DNA from: Brevibacterium ravenspurgense
Lineage (GTDB): Bacteria; Actinomycetota; Actinomycetes; Actinomycetales; Brevibacteriaceae
Assembly: GCF_001584615.1 (NCBI RefSeq)
Contig: NZ_LQQC01000010.1
Coordinates: 779,293-843,292, forward strand
DNA length: 64,000 nt
Direction: 5' to 3'
In this document: positions 38,737-48,159 of the stretch, one piece after another
Numbering within the stretch: position 1 is the first letter of the stretch
Layout of the letters: each line of letters starts with the position of its first letter
The notes under the pieces: generated by a model
What the model was told of the DNA's origin: nothing
What the model saw: the letters and a program-made list of their open reading frames with translations, nothing else
Databases searched by the model: none
Made by a program: the position numbers and the translations under genes

Positions 38737-39846
38737 ATGCTTTCTCGTTTCCACGCTGTTATTCCGGCCGGCGGTTCCGGCACTCGGCTGTGGCCGCTGT
38801 CGCGGCAGAATCGGCCGAAGTTCTTGCTTGATGTTTTGGGCTCGGGCCGTTCAATGCTGCAGGAAACGTGGGCGCGGATTGAGGATCTCGCCGCTGTTGA
38901 GAACCGTTGGGTTGTCACGGGCCGGGCGCACGCGCAGGCCGTGCGGGAACAGCTGCCGTCGCTTGGTGAGCCGAATGTGATTGCCGAACCGTCGCCGAAG
39001 GACTCCGCGGCGGCTATCGGTTTGGCTGCAATGCTCATTCATCGGCGCGACCCAGAAGCTGTCATCGGGTCGTTTTCGGCTGACCATTCGATCACCAATC
39101 CGTGCGAGTTCCGCCGTGTTGTCGCGGAAGCCTATGCGGCTGCCGACTGTGGGGACATTGTGACGATCGGCATCACTCCGACTTTCCCGTCGACCGCCTA
39201 CGGCTACATCAAAGCGGGCAAGCGTCTGGGACTGGCGGAAGCGCCGACGGCCATGCGGGCGGAAAAGTTCGTGGAAAAGCCTGCGGCCGACACCGCGCGC
39301 CGGTACACCTATTCGGGCCGCTACCGCTGGAATGCGGGCATGTTCATTGCTCGCGCGGATGCTCTTCTGGCTCAGTTCAAGGAGTTCTCGCCTGACCTGT
39401 ACGCGGGACTGTCCGCAGTTGCCGACGCGTGGGGCACCGAGGACCACGAGGCGGTGCTCGCCGATGTCTGGCCGGGACTGGAAGCCATTGCGATTGACTA
39501 CGCGGTGGCTGAACCTGCTGCCGAGCAGGGCCGGGTTGTTGTGGTTCCCGGCGACTTCGGCTGGGATGACGTCGGTGATTTCGCGTCTGTAGCTCAGCTG
39601 CGTCAGCCCATTCCGGGCGAACCGTCGAGCGTTTTTGCTGCTGGCGATGACGTGCGGCTCGTTGATGTTGATTCTTCCGGCCTTGTGTATTCGACGACGG
39701 AGCGGGCAATTGCGCTGGTCGGAGTGGAGAACATCGTGGTCGTTGACACCGACGACGCGCTGCTGGTCACCCGCCGTGCCGTGGCGCAGAGGGTGAAGGA
39801 AGCGGTGAAGCGGGCGCGCGAGCTCGGCTACGACGAGGTTCTGTGA
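38737..39846 (+). CDS. manC: Mannose-1-phosphate guanylyltransferase
   Basis: Makes GDP-mannose for glycolipids and glycans. From ATG 38737 it has 369 residues; the frame is open to 38704 but the family N-terminus is MLSRFHAVIPAGGSGTRLWP. Nucleotidyltransferase signature AGGSGTRLWPLSRQNRPKFL, then FVEKPAADTARRYTYSGRYRWNAGMF and DFGWDDVGDF. The GDP-type domain stands alone, without the phosphomannose isomerase cupin. GACAAT ends 6 nt before the ATG: probably leaderless. Confidence 0.9.
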   Translation: MLSRFHAVIPAGGSGTRLWPLSRQNRPKFLLDVLGSGRSMLQETWARIEDLAAVENRWVVTGRAHAQAVREQLPSLGEPNVIAEPSPKDSAAAIGLAAMLIHRRDPEAVIGSFSADHSITNPCEFRRVVAEAYAAADCGDIVTIGITPTFPSTAYGYIKAGKRLGLAEAPTAMRAEKFVEKPAADTARRYTYSGRYRWNAGMFIARADALLAQFKEFSPDLYAGLSAVADAWGTEDHEAVLADVWPGLEAIAIDYAVAEPAAEQGRVVVVPGDFGWDDVGDFASVAQLRQPIPGEPSSVFAAGDDVRLVDVDSSGLVYSTTERAIALVGVENIVVVDTDDALLVTRRAVAQRVKEAVKRARELGYDEVL

Positions 39847-39850
39847 AACC

Positions 39851-39921
39851 AGAAGTGTGACGCCAGAGGCAGTCGGAAGCTGCCAAAGACATCCGGAAAC
39901 AGCAAGAAGTGTGACGCCAGA
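39851..39921 (+). repeat. Pair of 17-bp direct repeats between manC and the M20 hydrolase
   Basis: AGAAGTGTGACGCCAGA occurs at 39851-39867 and at 39905-39921, with starts 54 bp apart. A candidate -10 (TAGAAT, 39957-39962) follows. Two same-face copies upstream of a promoter suggest activator sites, but no regulator is known to bind them. Confidence 0.6.
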
Positions 39922-39992
39922 AGTCACCGCGGCGCCGGCCCATTTGGGCCCGAGCGTAGAATCGCCCGGATACACATTTGAACGGAGGCACA

Positions 39993-41165
39993 GTGATCCA
40001 GGCGGAAGTAGCGGCGTTTGCCGACGAGCTGCGGGACTTTCGGCGTGATATTCACGCTCACCCAGAACTGTCGTATCAGGAGTTCCGCACCACCGAAAAG
40101 ATCGCTGAGAGGCTGACTGCCGCGGGCCTCAAGCCTCGCTTGCTGGAGGGCACGGGACTCACGGTCGATGTTGGGTCCGGCCCGGTCAAGTGCGGTCTGC
40201 GAGCAGACATTGACGCCCTGCCGCTGGACGATCTGACCGACACTCCTTTCGCCTCGACCGTTCCCGGTGTTGCCCACGCCTGTGGGCACGACGTGCATCT
40301 GACCTCGCTCATGGGTGCGGCCCTCGTCCTCAATGAAATCGACCGCCGTCAGGGCCTGGGCGGAACGATCCGCTGTATTTTCCAGCCCGCTGAAGAAGTT
40401 ACCCCCGGCGGTGCTCTCAAAGTCATCAATCAGGGTGTCCTGGAAGACGTCCCCGTCTGCTACGCCCTGCACTGCGACCCGGCTGTCGACGTCGGCAAGG
40501 TGGGTTCACGCATCGGCGCCATCACGGCGGCCGGTGACACCGTCATCATCCGCCTGTGCGGGCACGGCGGTCACACCTCGCGTCCGCACCTGACGGAAGA
40601 CCTCGTGTACGCGCTGGGCAAGCTCGCCGTTGACCTGCCGGCCACCCTGCACCGACTGATCGACCCCCGCCACGCGATTTCTCTTGTGTGGGGCGCGATC
40701 GAAGCCGGCCACGCACCGAACGTCGTTCCCGGCGAAGGCCAGCTGATGGGAACGCTGCGCTGTCTTGACGTTGACGGCTGGAACCAGGTGGCTGAAGTTC
40801 TGCCGGAACTCGTGGACCGCATCGCCGGCCCCTACGGCGTCGAAGTTGAACTCGAACACCGCCGCGGAGTCCCGCCGGTGGTCAACACGGAAGACGAAGT
40901 TTCGTCAGCAGAAGCCGCCATCCGCCGTGAACTCGGCCCGACCTCGGTCCAGTTGACCCCGCAGTCAATGGGCGGGGAGGACTTTGCGTGGTACCTCACC
41001 CACGTTCCCGGTGCGCTCATCCGTCTGGGAACACGCACCCCGGGCGGCCGTACCTACGACATTCACCAGGGTGACCTTCTCATTGACGAGGACGCACTGC
41101 CGGTTGCCGTGCGCGTCTTCACGGCGCTCGCCCTGGAGCGCCTGGGCTTCCACGGCGAACCCTGA
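39993..41165 (+). CDS. M20-family amidohydrolase
   Basis: Zinc hydrolase cleaving N-acyl amino acids or similar amides. Start GTG 39993, four bases after GGAGG, gives 390 residues; an earlier TTG at 39978 is less likely. Metal and catalytic motifs: RRDIHAHPELSYQE, ADIDALPLDD, HACGHDVHLTSLMGAAL, QPAEEVTPGGALKVI, LHCDP (His), HGGHTSRPHLTEDLVYA (dimerisation-domain His) and MGGEDFAWYL. Substrate unknown; relatives include hippurate and indole-acetyl-amino-acid hydrolases. Confidence 0.88.
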   Translation: MIQAEVAAFADELRDFRRDIHAHPELSYQEFRTTEKIAERLTAAGLKPRLLEGTGLTVDVGSGPVKCGLRADIDALPLDDLTDTPFASTVPGVAHACGHDVHLTSLMGAALVLNEIDRRQGLGGTIRCIFQPAEEVTPGGALKVINQGVLEDVPVCYALHCDPAVDVGKVGSRIGAITAAGDTVIIRLCGHGGHTSRPHLTEDLVYALGKLAVDLPATLHRLIDPRHAISLVWGAIEAGHAPNVVPGEGQLMGTLRCLDVDGWNQVAEVLPELVDRIAGPYGVEVELEHRRGVPPVVNTEDEVSSAEAAIRRELGPTSVQLTPQSMGGEDFAWYLTHVPGALIRLGTRTPGGRTYDIHQGDLLIDEDALPVAVRVFTALALERLGFHGEP

Positions 41166-41278
41166 TCGGCGGTTTTCCGCCTGCTTCTGCGGGAATCGCA
41201 CAGCTGACGAGGCGGAGCTTACCTGGGTGCCCGGGTTGGGTTCCTGCTTGTGTCAGGGGCAGTCGTTAGACTGGCCGC

Positions 41279-42385
41279 GTGGATGAAAACCTGTTCCCGG
41301 TACCGGCCGGAGTGCACCCGGATGACCCGATTCTGCAGCTGCCCAAAGTCAGCCTGCACGACCACCTGGACGGCGGTCTGAGGCCAGCCACGATCATCGA
41401 ACTGGCTGCCCAGTCTGACATTGAACTGCCAGCGGACGACCCCGAAAAGCTGGGGGAGTGGTTCCGCACTCAGGCTGATTCGGGAAGCCTGCCGGAATAC
41501 CTCAAAACCTTCGGTGTGACGGTGGGTGTTCTGCAGAGCGCGGAAGCTCTCACGCGTGCAGCGCGCGAATGGACGCTCGACCAGGTGGCAGACGGTGTGT
41601 TCTACGCGGAATGCCGTTGGGCTCCGGAACAGCACGTGACCGGCGAACTCACCATGGACGACGCCGTGGCCGCGGTGGAAAAGGGCATGGAAGAAGGCGT
41701 GGCCATTGCAGCCCAGGAGGGCCGCACCATCATGACCGCGCAGATTCTGACCGCCATGCGCCAGAACGACAATTCGCTCGCGGTTGCTGAACTTGCGCTG
41801 CGTCACCGTGACAACGGGGTTGTCGGCTTTGATCTGGCTGGTCCGGAAGACGGCTACCCGGCTTCGGCACACAAGGCAGCACTTGATCTGCTGCGCGGTG
41901 AACTGTTCCCCACCACTCTGCACGCCGGTGAAGACGGCGGTCTGAGCAGCATGATGGATGCGATTGCTGCCTGCGGTGCTGTTCGCATCGGCCACGGTGT
42001 CGACATCGTGCAGGACATGCAGATCACTGACGGCGCCGGCGAAATCGGCCGTCTTGCCGCGTGGGTTCTCGACCGCCAGATTCCGCTGGAAGTGTGCCCG
42101 TCCTCGAACATTCAGACCGGAGCTGCCCGGTCGATCGAATCCCATCCCATTACGGGTCTGAAGGACCTGGGCTTCAACGTCACGGTCAACCCGGACAACA
42201 GGCTCATGTCGCAGACCTCGGTGACGCGCGAAATGCGGCTGCTGGTTGATCACGCGGGCTGGGACATCATCGACCTTGAGATCGCGACCGCCGCAGCTCT
42301 GCGTGCCGCGTTCATCCCGCTGGATGTTCGCGATCGCCTGCTGGAGGAAATCGTGATGCCAGGCTTCGAACGGATCGATCTGTGA
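41279..42385 (+). CDS. add: Adenosine deaminase
   Basis: Deaminates adenosine to inosine in purine salvage. 368 residues, GTG start. Zinc ligands are seen in KVSLHDHLDGGLRP (His-x-His), TLHAGEDGG (His, with the catalytic Glu), and in RIGHGVDIVQ; the metal Asp lies in VNPDNRLMSQTSVT. TAGACT ends 6 nt before the GTG with no ribosome-binding site, so the mRNA is probably leaderless. The stop overlaps the next gene. Confidence 0.92.
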   Translation: MDENLFPVPAGVHPDDPILQLPKVSLHDHLDGGLRPATIIELAAQSDIELPADDPEKLGEWFRTQADSGSLPEYLKTFGVTVGVLQSAEALTRAAREWTLDQVADGVFYAECRWAPEQHVTGELTMDDAVAAVEKGMEEGVAIAAQEGRTIMTAQILTAMRQNDNSLAVAELALRHRDNGVVGFDLAGPEDGYPASAHKAALDLLRGELFPTTLHAGEDGGLSSMMDAIAACGAVRIGHGVDIVQDMQITDGAGEIGRLAAWVLDRQIPLEVCPSSNIQTGAARSIESHPITGLKDLGFNVTVNPDNRLMSQTSVTREMRLLVDHAGWDIIDLEIATAAALRAAFIPLDVRDRLLEEIVMPGFERIDL

Positions 42386-42942
42386 ACCGTCCCGGAAATT
42401 CTGACCGGCCCGGTGGTGGCGCCAGCCGCCCAGGTGACTGGCGCCGTGAAGAACGGGAGCGGCGCAAGCGCGGCGAACCATCGGCAATCCAACCGGCACA
42501 GCGGCCGGAAGTCGACCTTCCGCGTCGTCCGCTCAGCCTGGTGGGTGCGGTTGTCACTATGGTCATCCAAGGGGTCGCGCTGCTCGTTGCCGCCGGCATC
42601 TACGTGTACACCGGTCTGACGGGAGCGGGCAGCAGCCTGGGATCGCTTGTCGGCCTTGCGCTTATGTTCCTGCTGATGTCTGCATCCATGTTCGGCATAG
42701 CCAATGGCCTGTGGAAATACCGCCGGTGGGCTCGTCCGGCAGCAGTTGCGTGGAACATTCTGCTGCTGTTCTTCGCCTGGTCTGTTCGGCCCGGTGTCTT
42801 CAGCGAAAGCGGAGACTACATGTTCTGGGGGCCGCTGATCCTCGGAATTGAAATGCTGGTGCTGATGTTCCTGCCGGCGACCCTGCGAGCCTATGACGAA
42901 GGTCTGCGCAGGCAGGACGAAGCCGCGCAGCGCGGCGCTTAA
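42382..42942 (+). CDS. Small integral membrane protein, function unknown
   Basis: 186 residues overlapping add by four bases (GTGA). A hydrophilic Arg/Pro-rich N-terminus of about 50 residues is followed by four hydrophobic segments (LVGAVVTMVIQGVALLVAAG, VGLALMFLLMSASMFGIA, PAAVAWNILLLFFAWSV, FWGPLILGIEMLVLMFLPAT) and a charged tail. I do not recognise a family. Coupling to add implies co-expression only. Confidence 0.75.
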   Translation: MNRPGNSDRPGGGASRPGDWRREERERRKRGEPSAIQPAQRPEVDLPRRPLSLVGAVVTMVIQGVALLVAAGIYVYTGLTGAGSSLGSLVGLALMFLLMSASMFGIANGLWKYRRWARPAAVAWNILLLFFAWSVRPGVFSESGDYMFWGPLILGIEMLVLMFLPATLRAYDEGLRRQDEAAQRGA

Positions 42943-43025
42943 TAACCTGGCGCTGAATGGCCTAGCGCTGAATGAGGGTTTGGGCGAAGAGTGCTGAAGC
43001 CCCAGCTGCCAAGAACGTTTAAGAG

Positions 43026-43733
43026 TCAGCCGCCCTGCACGTAGTCGCCGCAGGCGGTGGCGAGCCCGTCTCCTTCAAAATCGCCTCCGGTGTCGCGCAG
43101 ATTGCGTCCCGCGTCCTGGATTGCCCACCAGACTTCTGGTGAAGACAGCCATTCTTTGCGCAGGTCATCCCGCGCATCGGGGTCTTGAGCCAGTTTGTCG
43201 GCGGCGCCGCCGATCGTGTCCTGGGCGTTCTCTGCTGTGCAGCGCTCTTCGGAAGTGGGGCCGTCGGGCACGAGTTCGTCTTTCGCGTCCGGGGATTCCA
43301 GCGTGAGCGCGTAGTCGCCGTCGCCTTTCTCTTCAACCGTGAAAGTGCCGGTGATCAGTGCGAATGTGCCGTTGGCATCGACGGTGGATTTCGGTGCTGT
43401 GACTTTCACGCTGTCCTGTGCACTGGGGCTCAGGGTGACGGAATCATCGCCGCCGGGCTCGTCAGCGGTCTGCATCCACGCCCACAGGTAGATGGGGTCT
43501 CCCGAATCAGCTGCCTCTGCGAGGCTCTGCCACAGGGGGTCTTCGTTCTTAGGCCCGCCGGGGCTGACGTCGACAAACTGGCTGCCGTCCGCGTTGTCAT
43601 CAGTGCCTTCTTCGGTTTGCTCAGTGGCGCTTGGGGCAGTCGATGCTCCCTCTACGGGGCGTTCACTGTCGACGACAGTGCATCCGACCAGGCTGAATGC
43701 GGCAACGGCACCAAATGCGAGTAGGCGCTTCAC
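43026..43733 (-). CDS. Predicted lipoprotein
   Basis: 235 residues from a GTG preceded by GGGAGG. The N-terminus MKRLLAFGAVAAFSLVGC has a lipobox (L-V-G-C), so it is likely lipid-anchored on the outer face of the membrane. A Ser/Thr/Glu-rich linker follows; the C-terminal part with EVWWAIQDAGRNLRDTGGDF is unrecognised. A -10-like TAGAAT lies at 43773-43768 on the minus strand. Confidence 0.75.
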   Translation of the reverse strand: MKRLLAFGAVAAFSLVGCTVVDSERPVEGASTAPSATEQTEEGTDDNADGSQFVDVSPGGPKNEDPLWQSLAEAADSGDPIYLWAWMQTADEPGGDDSVTLSPSAQDSVKVTAPKSTVDANGTFALITGTFTVEEKGDGDYALTLESPDAKDELVPDGPTSEERCTAENAQDTIGGAADKLAQDPDARDDLRKEWLSSPEVWWAIQDAGRNLRDTGGDFEGDGLATACGDYVQGG

Positions 43734-43832
43734 GATGGCCTCCCAGGAAGACGGCAGTTCTCGGTTGATTCTACGTGGCGTGCGTCTCAGGCGCGCAGCG
43801 TGCGGTTCGGTCTTGCGGCTCAGTCCTGTGAG

Positions 43833-44342
43833 TCAGTCTTCGGAGTCGCGCATGATCTGCAGGTCAAAGGACGCGGACATAGTGCGCAGCAGGTCAGCCA
43901 GACGGCGAGTCTGCGCGCCGGTCATGCTGCTCATGAGTTCGTGTTCGCGTTCCAAGAAGTCCAGCATCGCTCCATCGACCTTGGCGAGCCCGTCCTCGGT
44001 CAGCTGCACTCTGACACCTCGGCGGTCTCCAGGATCGGGACTGCGGGTGACGAGACCGGCTGACACCAGCCGGTCAATCCGGTTGGTCATGGTGCCGGAG
44101 GTGACCATCATCTGCTCCGTCAGCTTTGACGGGGACAGCTGATAGGGAGCGCCGGCACGGCGCAGGGCAGACAGGACGTCGAAGGACCACACGTCAAGAC
44201 CGTGCGAGGCAAAGATGTCTTTGCGTGCCCGATCAAGCAGCTTTGCCAGTCGGCTGACGCGGGACACAACCTCCATGGGGGCAACATCGAGGTCGGGCCG
44301 TTCACGCTGCCATTCGCTGACAATCCGGTCGACTTCGTCCAT
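43833..44342 (-). CDS. MarR-family transcriptional regulator
   Basis: Winged helix-turn-helix repressor, 169 residues from ATG 44342 (MDEVDRIVSEWQRERPDLDV); an upstream extension of the frame to 44432 runs through its own promoter and is rejected. The recognition region has YQLSPSKLTEQMMVTSGTMT and the wing DPGDRRGVRVQLTEDG. A TATTAT -10 ends 6 nt before the ATG and a palindrome lies between -35 and -10. It is divergent from sucC. Confidence 0.88.
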   Translation of the reverse strand: MDEVDRIVSEWQRERPDLDVAPMEVVSRVSRLAKLLDRARKDIFASHGLDVWSFDVLSALRRAGAPYQLSPSKLTEQMMVTSGTMTNRIDRLVSAGLVTRSPDPGDRRGVRVQLTEDGLAKVDGAMLDFLEREHELMSSMTGAQTRRLADLLRTMSASFDLQIMRDSED

Positions 44343-44348
44343 ATCCCC

Positions 44349-44378
44349 ATAATAGTTCGATCTCGAGATACTCAACAA
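44349..44378 (-). promoter_or_regulatory. Promoter of the MarR gene with an internal palindromic operator
   Basis: On the minus strand TTGTTG (44378-44373), an 18-nt spacer and TATTAT (44354-44349). The spacer contains the perfect palindrome ATCTCGAGAT (44360-44369; TATCTCGAGATC in context), which resembles MarR-type half-sites TATCTCGA. The position predicts steric autorepression. Confidence 0.6.
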
Positions 44379-44438
44379 CGAGCTAAATGAGCTGAAACAC
44401 CTTCCCGGCCCTGTTTTCCTGGGAAAACCCAAAGTTTC

Positions 44439-44455
44439 GGACGTTGTTTACGTCC
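44439..44455. promoter_or_regulatory. Inverted repeat upstream of sucC
   Basis: GGACGT-TGTTT-ACGTCC, a perfect 6-bp inverted repeat with a 5-bp spacer, 115 bp before sucC in the divergent gap. It may be an operator for either direction; no factor can be named. Confidence 0.35.
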
Positions 44456-44569
44456 TGGATGTCCTTAAGCGCATCAGTGTTTTAAGGTGGGAAGCGTTGA
44501 CAAGCTGCAAGATTGTCTGAACCCCGTGCCGGGTCATGAGGCTCGGCAGAATCAACAGAAGGACTACAC

Positions 44570-45739
44570 GTGGATCTTTTCGAGTATCAGGCCCGTGACC
44601 TCTTCGAGGAGTACGGCGTTCCCGTGCTGCGCGCCGAAGTTGCGCAGACTCCAGAAGAAGCTCGGGCCGCAGCCGAAAAACTCGGCGGCGGAACGGTTGT
44701 CGTCAAATCACAGGTCAAGGTCGGCGGCCGCGGTAAGGCCGGCGGTGTGAAGCTCGCCAAAAACCCTGACGAAGCCGCAGCCCGCGCAGAGGAAATCCTC
44801 GGACTCGACATCAAGGGCCACATCACCAAGCGCGTCATGGTTGCCGAAGGCGCAGACATCGCAGAAGAGTACTACTTCTCGGTTCTGCTCGACCGCGCTA
44901 ACCGCACCTACCTTGCTATGTGCAGCAAGGAAGGCGGCATGGACATTGAAACGCTGGCTGCAGAGCGCCCCGAAGCGCTCGCCAAGGTCGAAGTCAGCCC
45001 GCTGACGGGCATTGACGACGCCACCGCGCAGAAGATCGTCGATGAAGCAGGGTTCGACGCTGAAACCGGCGCGAAGATTGTCCCCGTCCTCAAGAGCCTG
45101 TGGAAGGTCTACAAGGACGAAGACGCAAGCCTCGTTGAGGTCAACCCGCTGGTCAAGACCGGCGACGGCAAGATCGTTGCCCTCGACGGCAAGATGACGC
45201 TTGACGACAACGCTGAGTTCCGCAACGAAAACCTCGCGAAGCTCGAAGACGAAGACGCTGAGGACCCCCTGGAGCGCAAGGCAAAGGGCATGGGGCTGAA
45301 CTACGTCAAGCTCGACGGTGAAGTGGGCATCATCGGCAACGGTGCTGGCCTCGTCATGTCGACCCTTGACGTTGTGGCCTACGCCGGTGAAAACCACGGC
45401 AACGTGAAGCCGGCGAACTTCCTCGACATCGGCGGCGGCGCCTCGGCAGAGGTCATGGCCAACGGTCTGGACGTCATCCTCGGTGACGAACAGGTCAAGT
45501 CGGTCTTCGTCAACGTATTCGGCGGCATCACGGCGTGCGACGCTGTGGCAAGCGGCATTGTGAAGGCGCTGGAGATCCTCGGCGATTCCGCGACGAAGCC
45601 GCTGGTCGTCCGCCTGGACGGCAACAACGTCGAAGAGGGTCGCCGGATCCTCGAAGAGGCCAACAACCCGCTGGTCACCGTCGTCGACACGATGGACGGC
45701 GGCGCTGACAAGGCCGCTGAACTCGCCAACAACGCCTGA
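44570..45739 (+). CDS. sucC: Succinyl-CoA synthetase beta subunit
   Basis: With SucD makes ATP or GTP from succinyl-CoA in the TCA cycle. 389 residues from a GTG behind AGAAGGA. ATP-grasp domain with [18 protein letters not shown] and [18 protein letters not shown]; the CoA-side [13 protein letters not shown] and [13 protein letters not shown] regions follow. Operon with sucD, 21 bp apart. Confidence 0.96.
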   Translation: MDLFEYQARDLFEEYGVPVLRAEVAQTPEEARAAAEKLGGGTVVVKSQVKVGGRGKAGGVKLAKNPDEAAARAEEILGLDIKGHITKRVMVAEGADIAEEYYFSVLLDRANRTYLAMCSKEGGMDIETLAAERPEALAKVEVSPLTGIDDATAQKIVDEAGFDAETGAKIVPVLKSLWKVYKDEDASLVEVNPLVKTGDGKIVALDGKMTLDDNAEFRNENLAKLEDEDAEDPLERKAKGMGLNYVKLDGEVGIIGNGAGLVMSTLDVVAYAGENHGNVKPANFLDIGGGASAEVMANGLDVILGDEQVKSVFVNVFGGITACDAVASGIVKALEILGDSATKPLVVRLDGNNVEEGRRILEEANNPLVTVVDTMDGGADKAAELANNA

Positions 45740-45760
45740 TCGCCCGAAAGGACTTTCTTC

Positions 45761-46663
45761 ATGTCGATTTTCCTGAACCAGGACTCCAAGATCATCGTCC
45801 AGGGCATCACCGGCGGCGAAGGCACCAAGCACACCGCCCGTATGCTCGCTGCAGGTTCGAACGTGGTCGGCGGTGTCAACGCTCGCAAGGCCGGGCAGAC
45901 CGTCAGCCACAAGGACGCTGACGGCAACGACGTCGAACTGCCCGTGTGGGGCTCCGTCGGCGAAGCCATGGAAGCATCCGGCGCGAACGTTTCGGTTGCA
46001 TTCGTTCCGCCGGCGTTCTCCAAGGACGCCGCAATTGAGGCCATCGACGCAGGCATCGGCCTGCTGGTCATCATCACTGAAGGCATCCCCGCACAGGACG
46101 CCGCCGAAATCTGGGCCTACGCCACTGAAAAGGGCAACAAGACCCGCATCATCGGCCCCAACTGCCCCGGCATCATCTCGCCCGGACAGTCGCTGGCCGG
46201 CATCATCCCGGCAAACATCACGGAGGCCGGCCCCATCGGCCTGGTGTCGAAGTCGGGCACGCTGACCTACCAGATGATGTACGAACTGCGTGACTTCGGC
46301 TTCACCACCTGCATCGGCATCGGCGGTGACCCGATCATCGGCACCACCCACATCGATGCTCTCGAAGCATTCGAGAATGACCCCGACACCAAGGCGATCG
46401 TCATGATCGGCGAAATCGGCGGTGACGCTGAAGAACGTGCTGCTGAGTACATCAAGGAGCACGTCACCAAGCCGGTTGTCGGCTACATTGCTGGCTTCAC
46501 CGCACCGGAAGGCAAGACCATGGGCCACGCTGGTGCCATCGTCTCCGGTTCCTCCGGTACGGCTGCCGCCAAGGCAGAAGCTCTCGAAGCTGCTGGTGTG
46601 AAGGTCGGTAAGACCCCGACCCAGACCGCTGAATACATGCAGGAGATCATGAAGTCGCTGTGA
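45761..46663 (+). CDS. sucD: Succinyl-CoA synthetase alpha subunit
   Basis: Carries the phospho-histidine intermediate. 300 residues with [19 protein letters not shown] (CoA-binding fold), [11 protein letters not shown] and the active-site His in [11 protein letters not shown] strong terminator follows. Confidence 0.96.
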   Translation: MSIFLNQDSKIIVQGITGGEGTKHTARMLAAGSNVVGGVNARKAGQTVSHKDADGNDVELPVWGSVGEAMEASGANVSVAFVPPAFSKDAAIEAIDAGIGLLVIITEGIPAQDAAEIWAYATEKGNKTRIIGPNCPGIISPGQSLAGIIPANITEAGPIGLVSKSGTLTYQMMYELRDFGFTTCIGIGGDPIIGTTHIDALEAFENDPDTKAIVMIGEIGGDAEERAAEYIKEHVTKPVVGYIAGFTAPEGKTMGHAGAIVSGSSGTAAAKAEALEAAGVKVGKTPTQTAEYMQEIMKSL

Positions 46664-46736
46664 TGCGGCGACTGCGGGCGGTTGAGTGAACCGTCCGGGC
46701 GCTCAAGCTAGAAGCGTTGGGCGCTATTGACTGCAG

Positions 46737-46784
46737 AAACGGCTGTGGCCGAGTGGGAAACCACTCGGCCACAGCCGTTTTGTT
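46737..46784 (+). terminator. Terminator of sucCD
   Basis: AACGGCTGTGGCCGAGTGG / CCACTCGGCCACAGCCGTT, 19-bp perfect stem with GAAA loop, followed by TTGTT. Confidence 0.9.
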
Positions 46785-46869
46785 GGGTTTTCTTCTCTGT
46801 TCTGCAGATTAGGGCTGGCGGGATGAGGTGCCTGGATGGGCTGGGTGCGTTCTTTAGCTGGGGCACACC

Positions 46870-47484
46870 GGTTAGCAAGAGAAACTCCCGTTAGCAGCGG
46901 TTGCTAAAGCGAAGATGCCGGCTAAGCGGTGTTTGTGTGCGGCTAAGGCGCAGATTCCGGCTGAGGCGTGTTTTTGTGGGCCGAAAATGTGCCGGCAGGA
47001 CAAAGAATGCGGCGGCGGGGCGAGGTGCCTGGACGGCTGGGTGGGTCTGTCGCGCCGCCGGCAGCTGCCCTAGTCAAAGGACGAGGTGCCGTTTCGGTCG
47101 GCACCGGGCCTCCACCTCGTTCTGCGGTTGGGACGGTGGAGGCTTGTCTGCTGGTTTGAGTGTGCCCTATACATGCCGCACACCGGTTAGCAAGAGAAAC
47201 TCCCGTTAGCAGTGGTTGCTAAAGCGAAGATGCCGGCTAAGCGGTGTTTGTGTGCGGCTAAAGCGAAGATTCCGGCTAAGGCGTGTTTTTGTTGGCCGAA
47301 AATGCGCCGGCAGGACAAAGAATGCGGCGGGGCGAGATGCCTGGGCAGGCTGGGCGCGTTCTCTACCGGGGCACACCGGTTAGCAAGAGAAACTCCCGTT
47401 AGCAGTGGTTGCTAAAGCGAAGATTCCGGCTAAGCGGTGTTTGTGTGCGGCTAAGCCGAAGATTCCGGCTAAGGCGTGTTTTGT
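46870..47484 (+). repeat. Dispersed intergenic repeat, copies D1-D3
   Basis: Three copies at about 46870-46978, 47188-47290 and 47379-47482, each opening with CACCGGTTAGCAAGAGAAAC and having two hairpin modules (GAAACTCCCGTTAGCAG ... GCTAAGCGGTGTTTG, then AGATTCCGGCT ... GCGTGTTTT). Between the copies are further repeats of GGCAGGACAAAGAATGCGGC and of GGGTCTGTCGCGCCGCCGGC (47042, 47510). No gene is credible in 46790-47580. Confidence 0.85.
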
Positions 47485-47580
47485 GGGGCGAGGTGCCTGG
47501 GCAGGCTGGGTGGGTCTGTCGCGCCGCCGGCAGCTGCCCTAGTCAAAGGACGAGGCGCCGGGCCGGTTTGGGCCTGCTGC

Positions 47581-47991
47581 TCAGACTTCGTATTCTTCGG
47601 CTTCGCGGACCGAAAGCACTGGGACTTTCGCGTTGAGGATGATCTTCTGCGAAATCGAGCCCATGAAGAGCTTGCCCACGGGGGAGCGGCGGCGAAGTCC
47701 GATGACGAGCATCGTCACATCGCTGCGGGCTTCGGTGAGTGCAAGCAGCTCTTCGGCAGCGTCGTTGCCGCGCAGGTACTGCTTGACTTTGCCTTCGACC
47801 CCTTCGGACTTCATGTATTCGCGGGCCTTGTTCAGCTGGTCTTCGGTTGCGACTTCGCGTTCGTCCACCGCTTCGCCGACCCCGGCGTTGACAACGTAGA
47901 GCTTGTCGCCGGTTTTCTTTGCGAGGTCAACGGCTGCCGTCAGGGCTGCTTGGCCTTTGGTGCTGGGGGTGTAGCCAACAAGAATCGTCAT
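47581..47991 (-). CDS. Universal stress protein (UspA family)
   Basis: 136 residues from ATG 47991 (MTILVGYTPSTKGQAALTAA); the frame is open to 48333 on the same strand but that part overlaps the divergent methyltransferase gene and is not conserved. The nucleotide-binding C-terminal motif is present as VIGLRRRSPVGKLFMGSIS (G-x2-G-x9-G-S-like), so it is probably an ATP-binding member. Its target is unknown. Confidence 0.88.
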   Translation of the reverse strand: MTILVGYTPSTKGQAALTAAVDLAKKTGDKLYVVNAGVGEAVDEREVATEDQLNKAREYMKSEGVEGKVKQYLRGNDAAEELLALTEARSDVTMLVIGLRRRSPVGKLFMGSISQKIILNAKVPVLSVREAEEYEV

Positions 47992-48146
47992 ACCCTTAAC
48001 TCTATCCGTGCCGCGGAAGTTTCGGGCAGGCCCGCGTAAGACTCGGGCCGCACCTCGTGCAAACGGCACCGATCGCTCAGTCTGCACCGCACGCGCAATG
48101 TTTATGCCAACCCACGCGGCACCCGCACTCCGCGTGCATCCGCGAC

Positions 48147-48152
48147 TACAGT
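48147..48152 (+). promoter_or_regulatory. -10 element placing the methyltransferase message at its start codon
   Basis: TACAGT at 48147-48152 is 7 nt before GTG 48160. It selects 48160 over GTG 48151, which overlaps the hexamer. Confidence 0.45.
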
Positions 48153-48159
48153 GGAGGCC

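Noticed and set aside
44708..46528. A 606-codon open frame antisense to sucC-sucD
   Set aside because: It spans two well-supported genes and a gap, and shows no protein family features.
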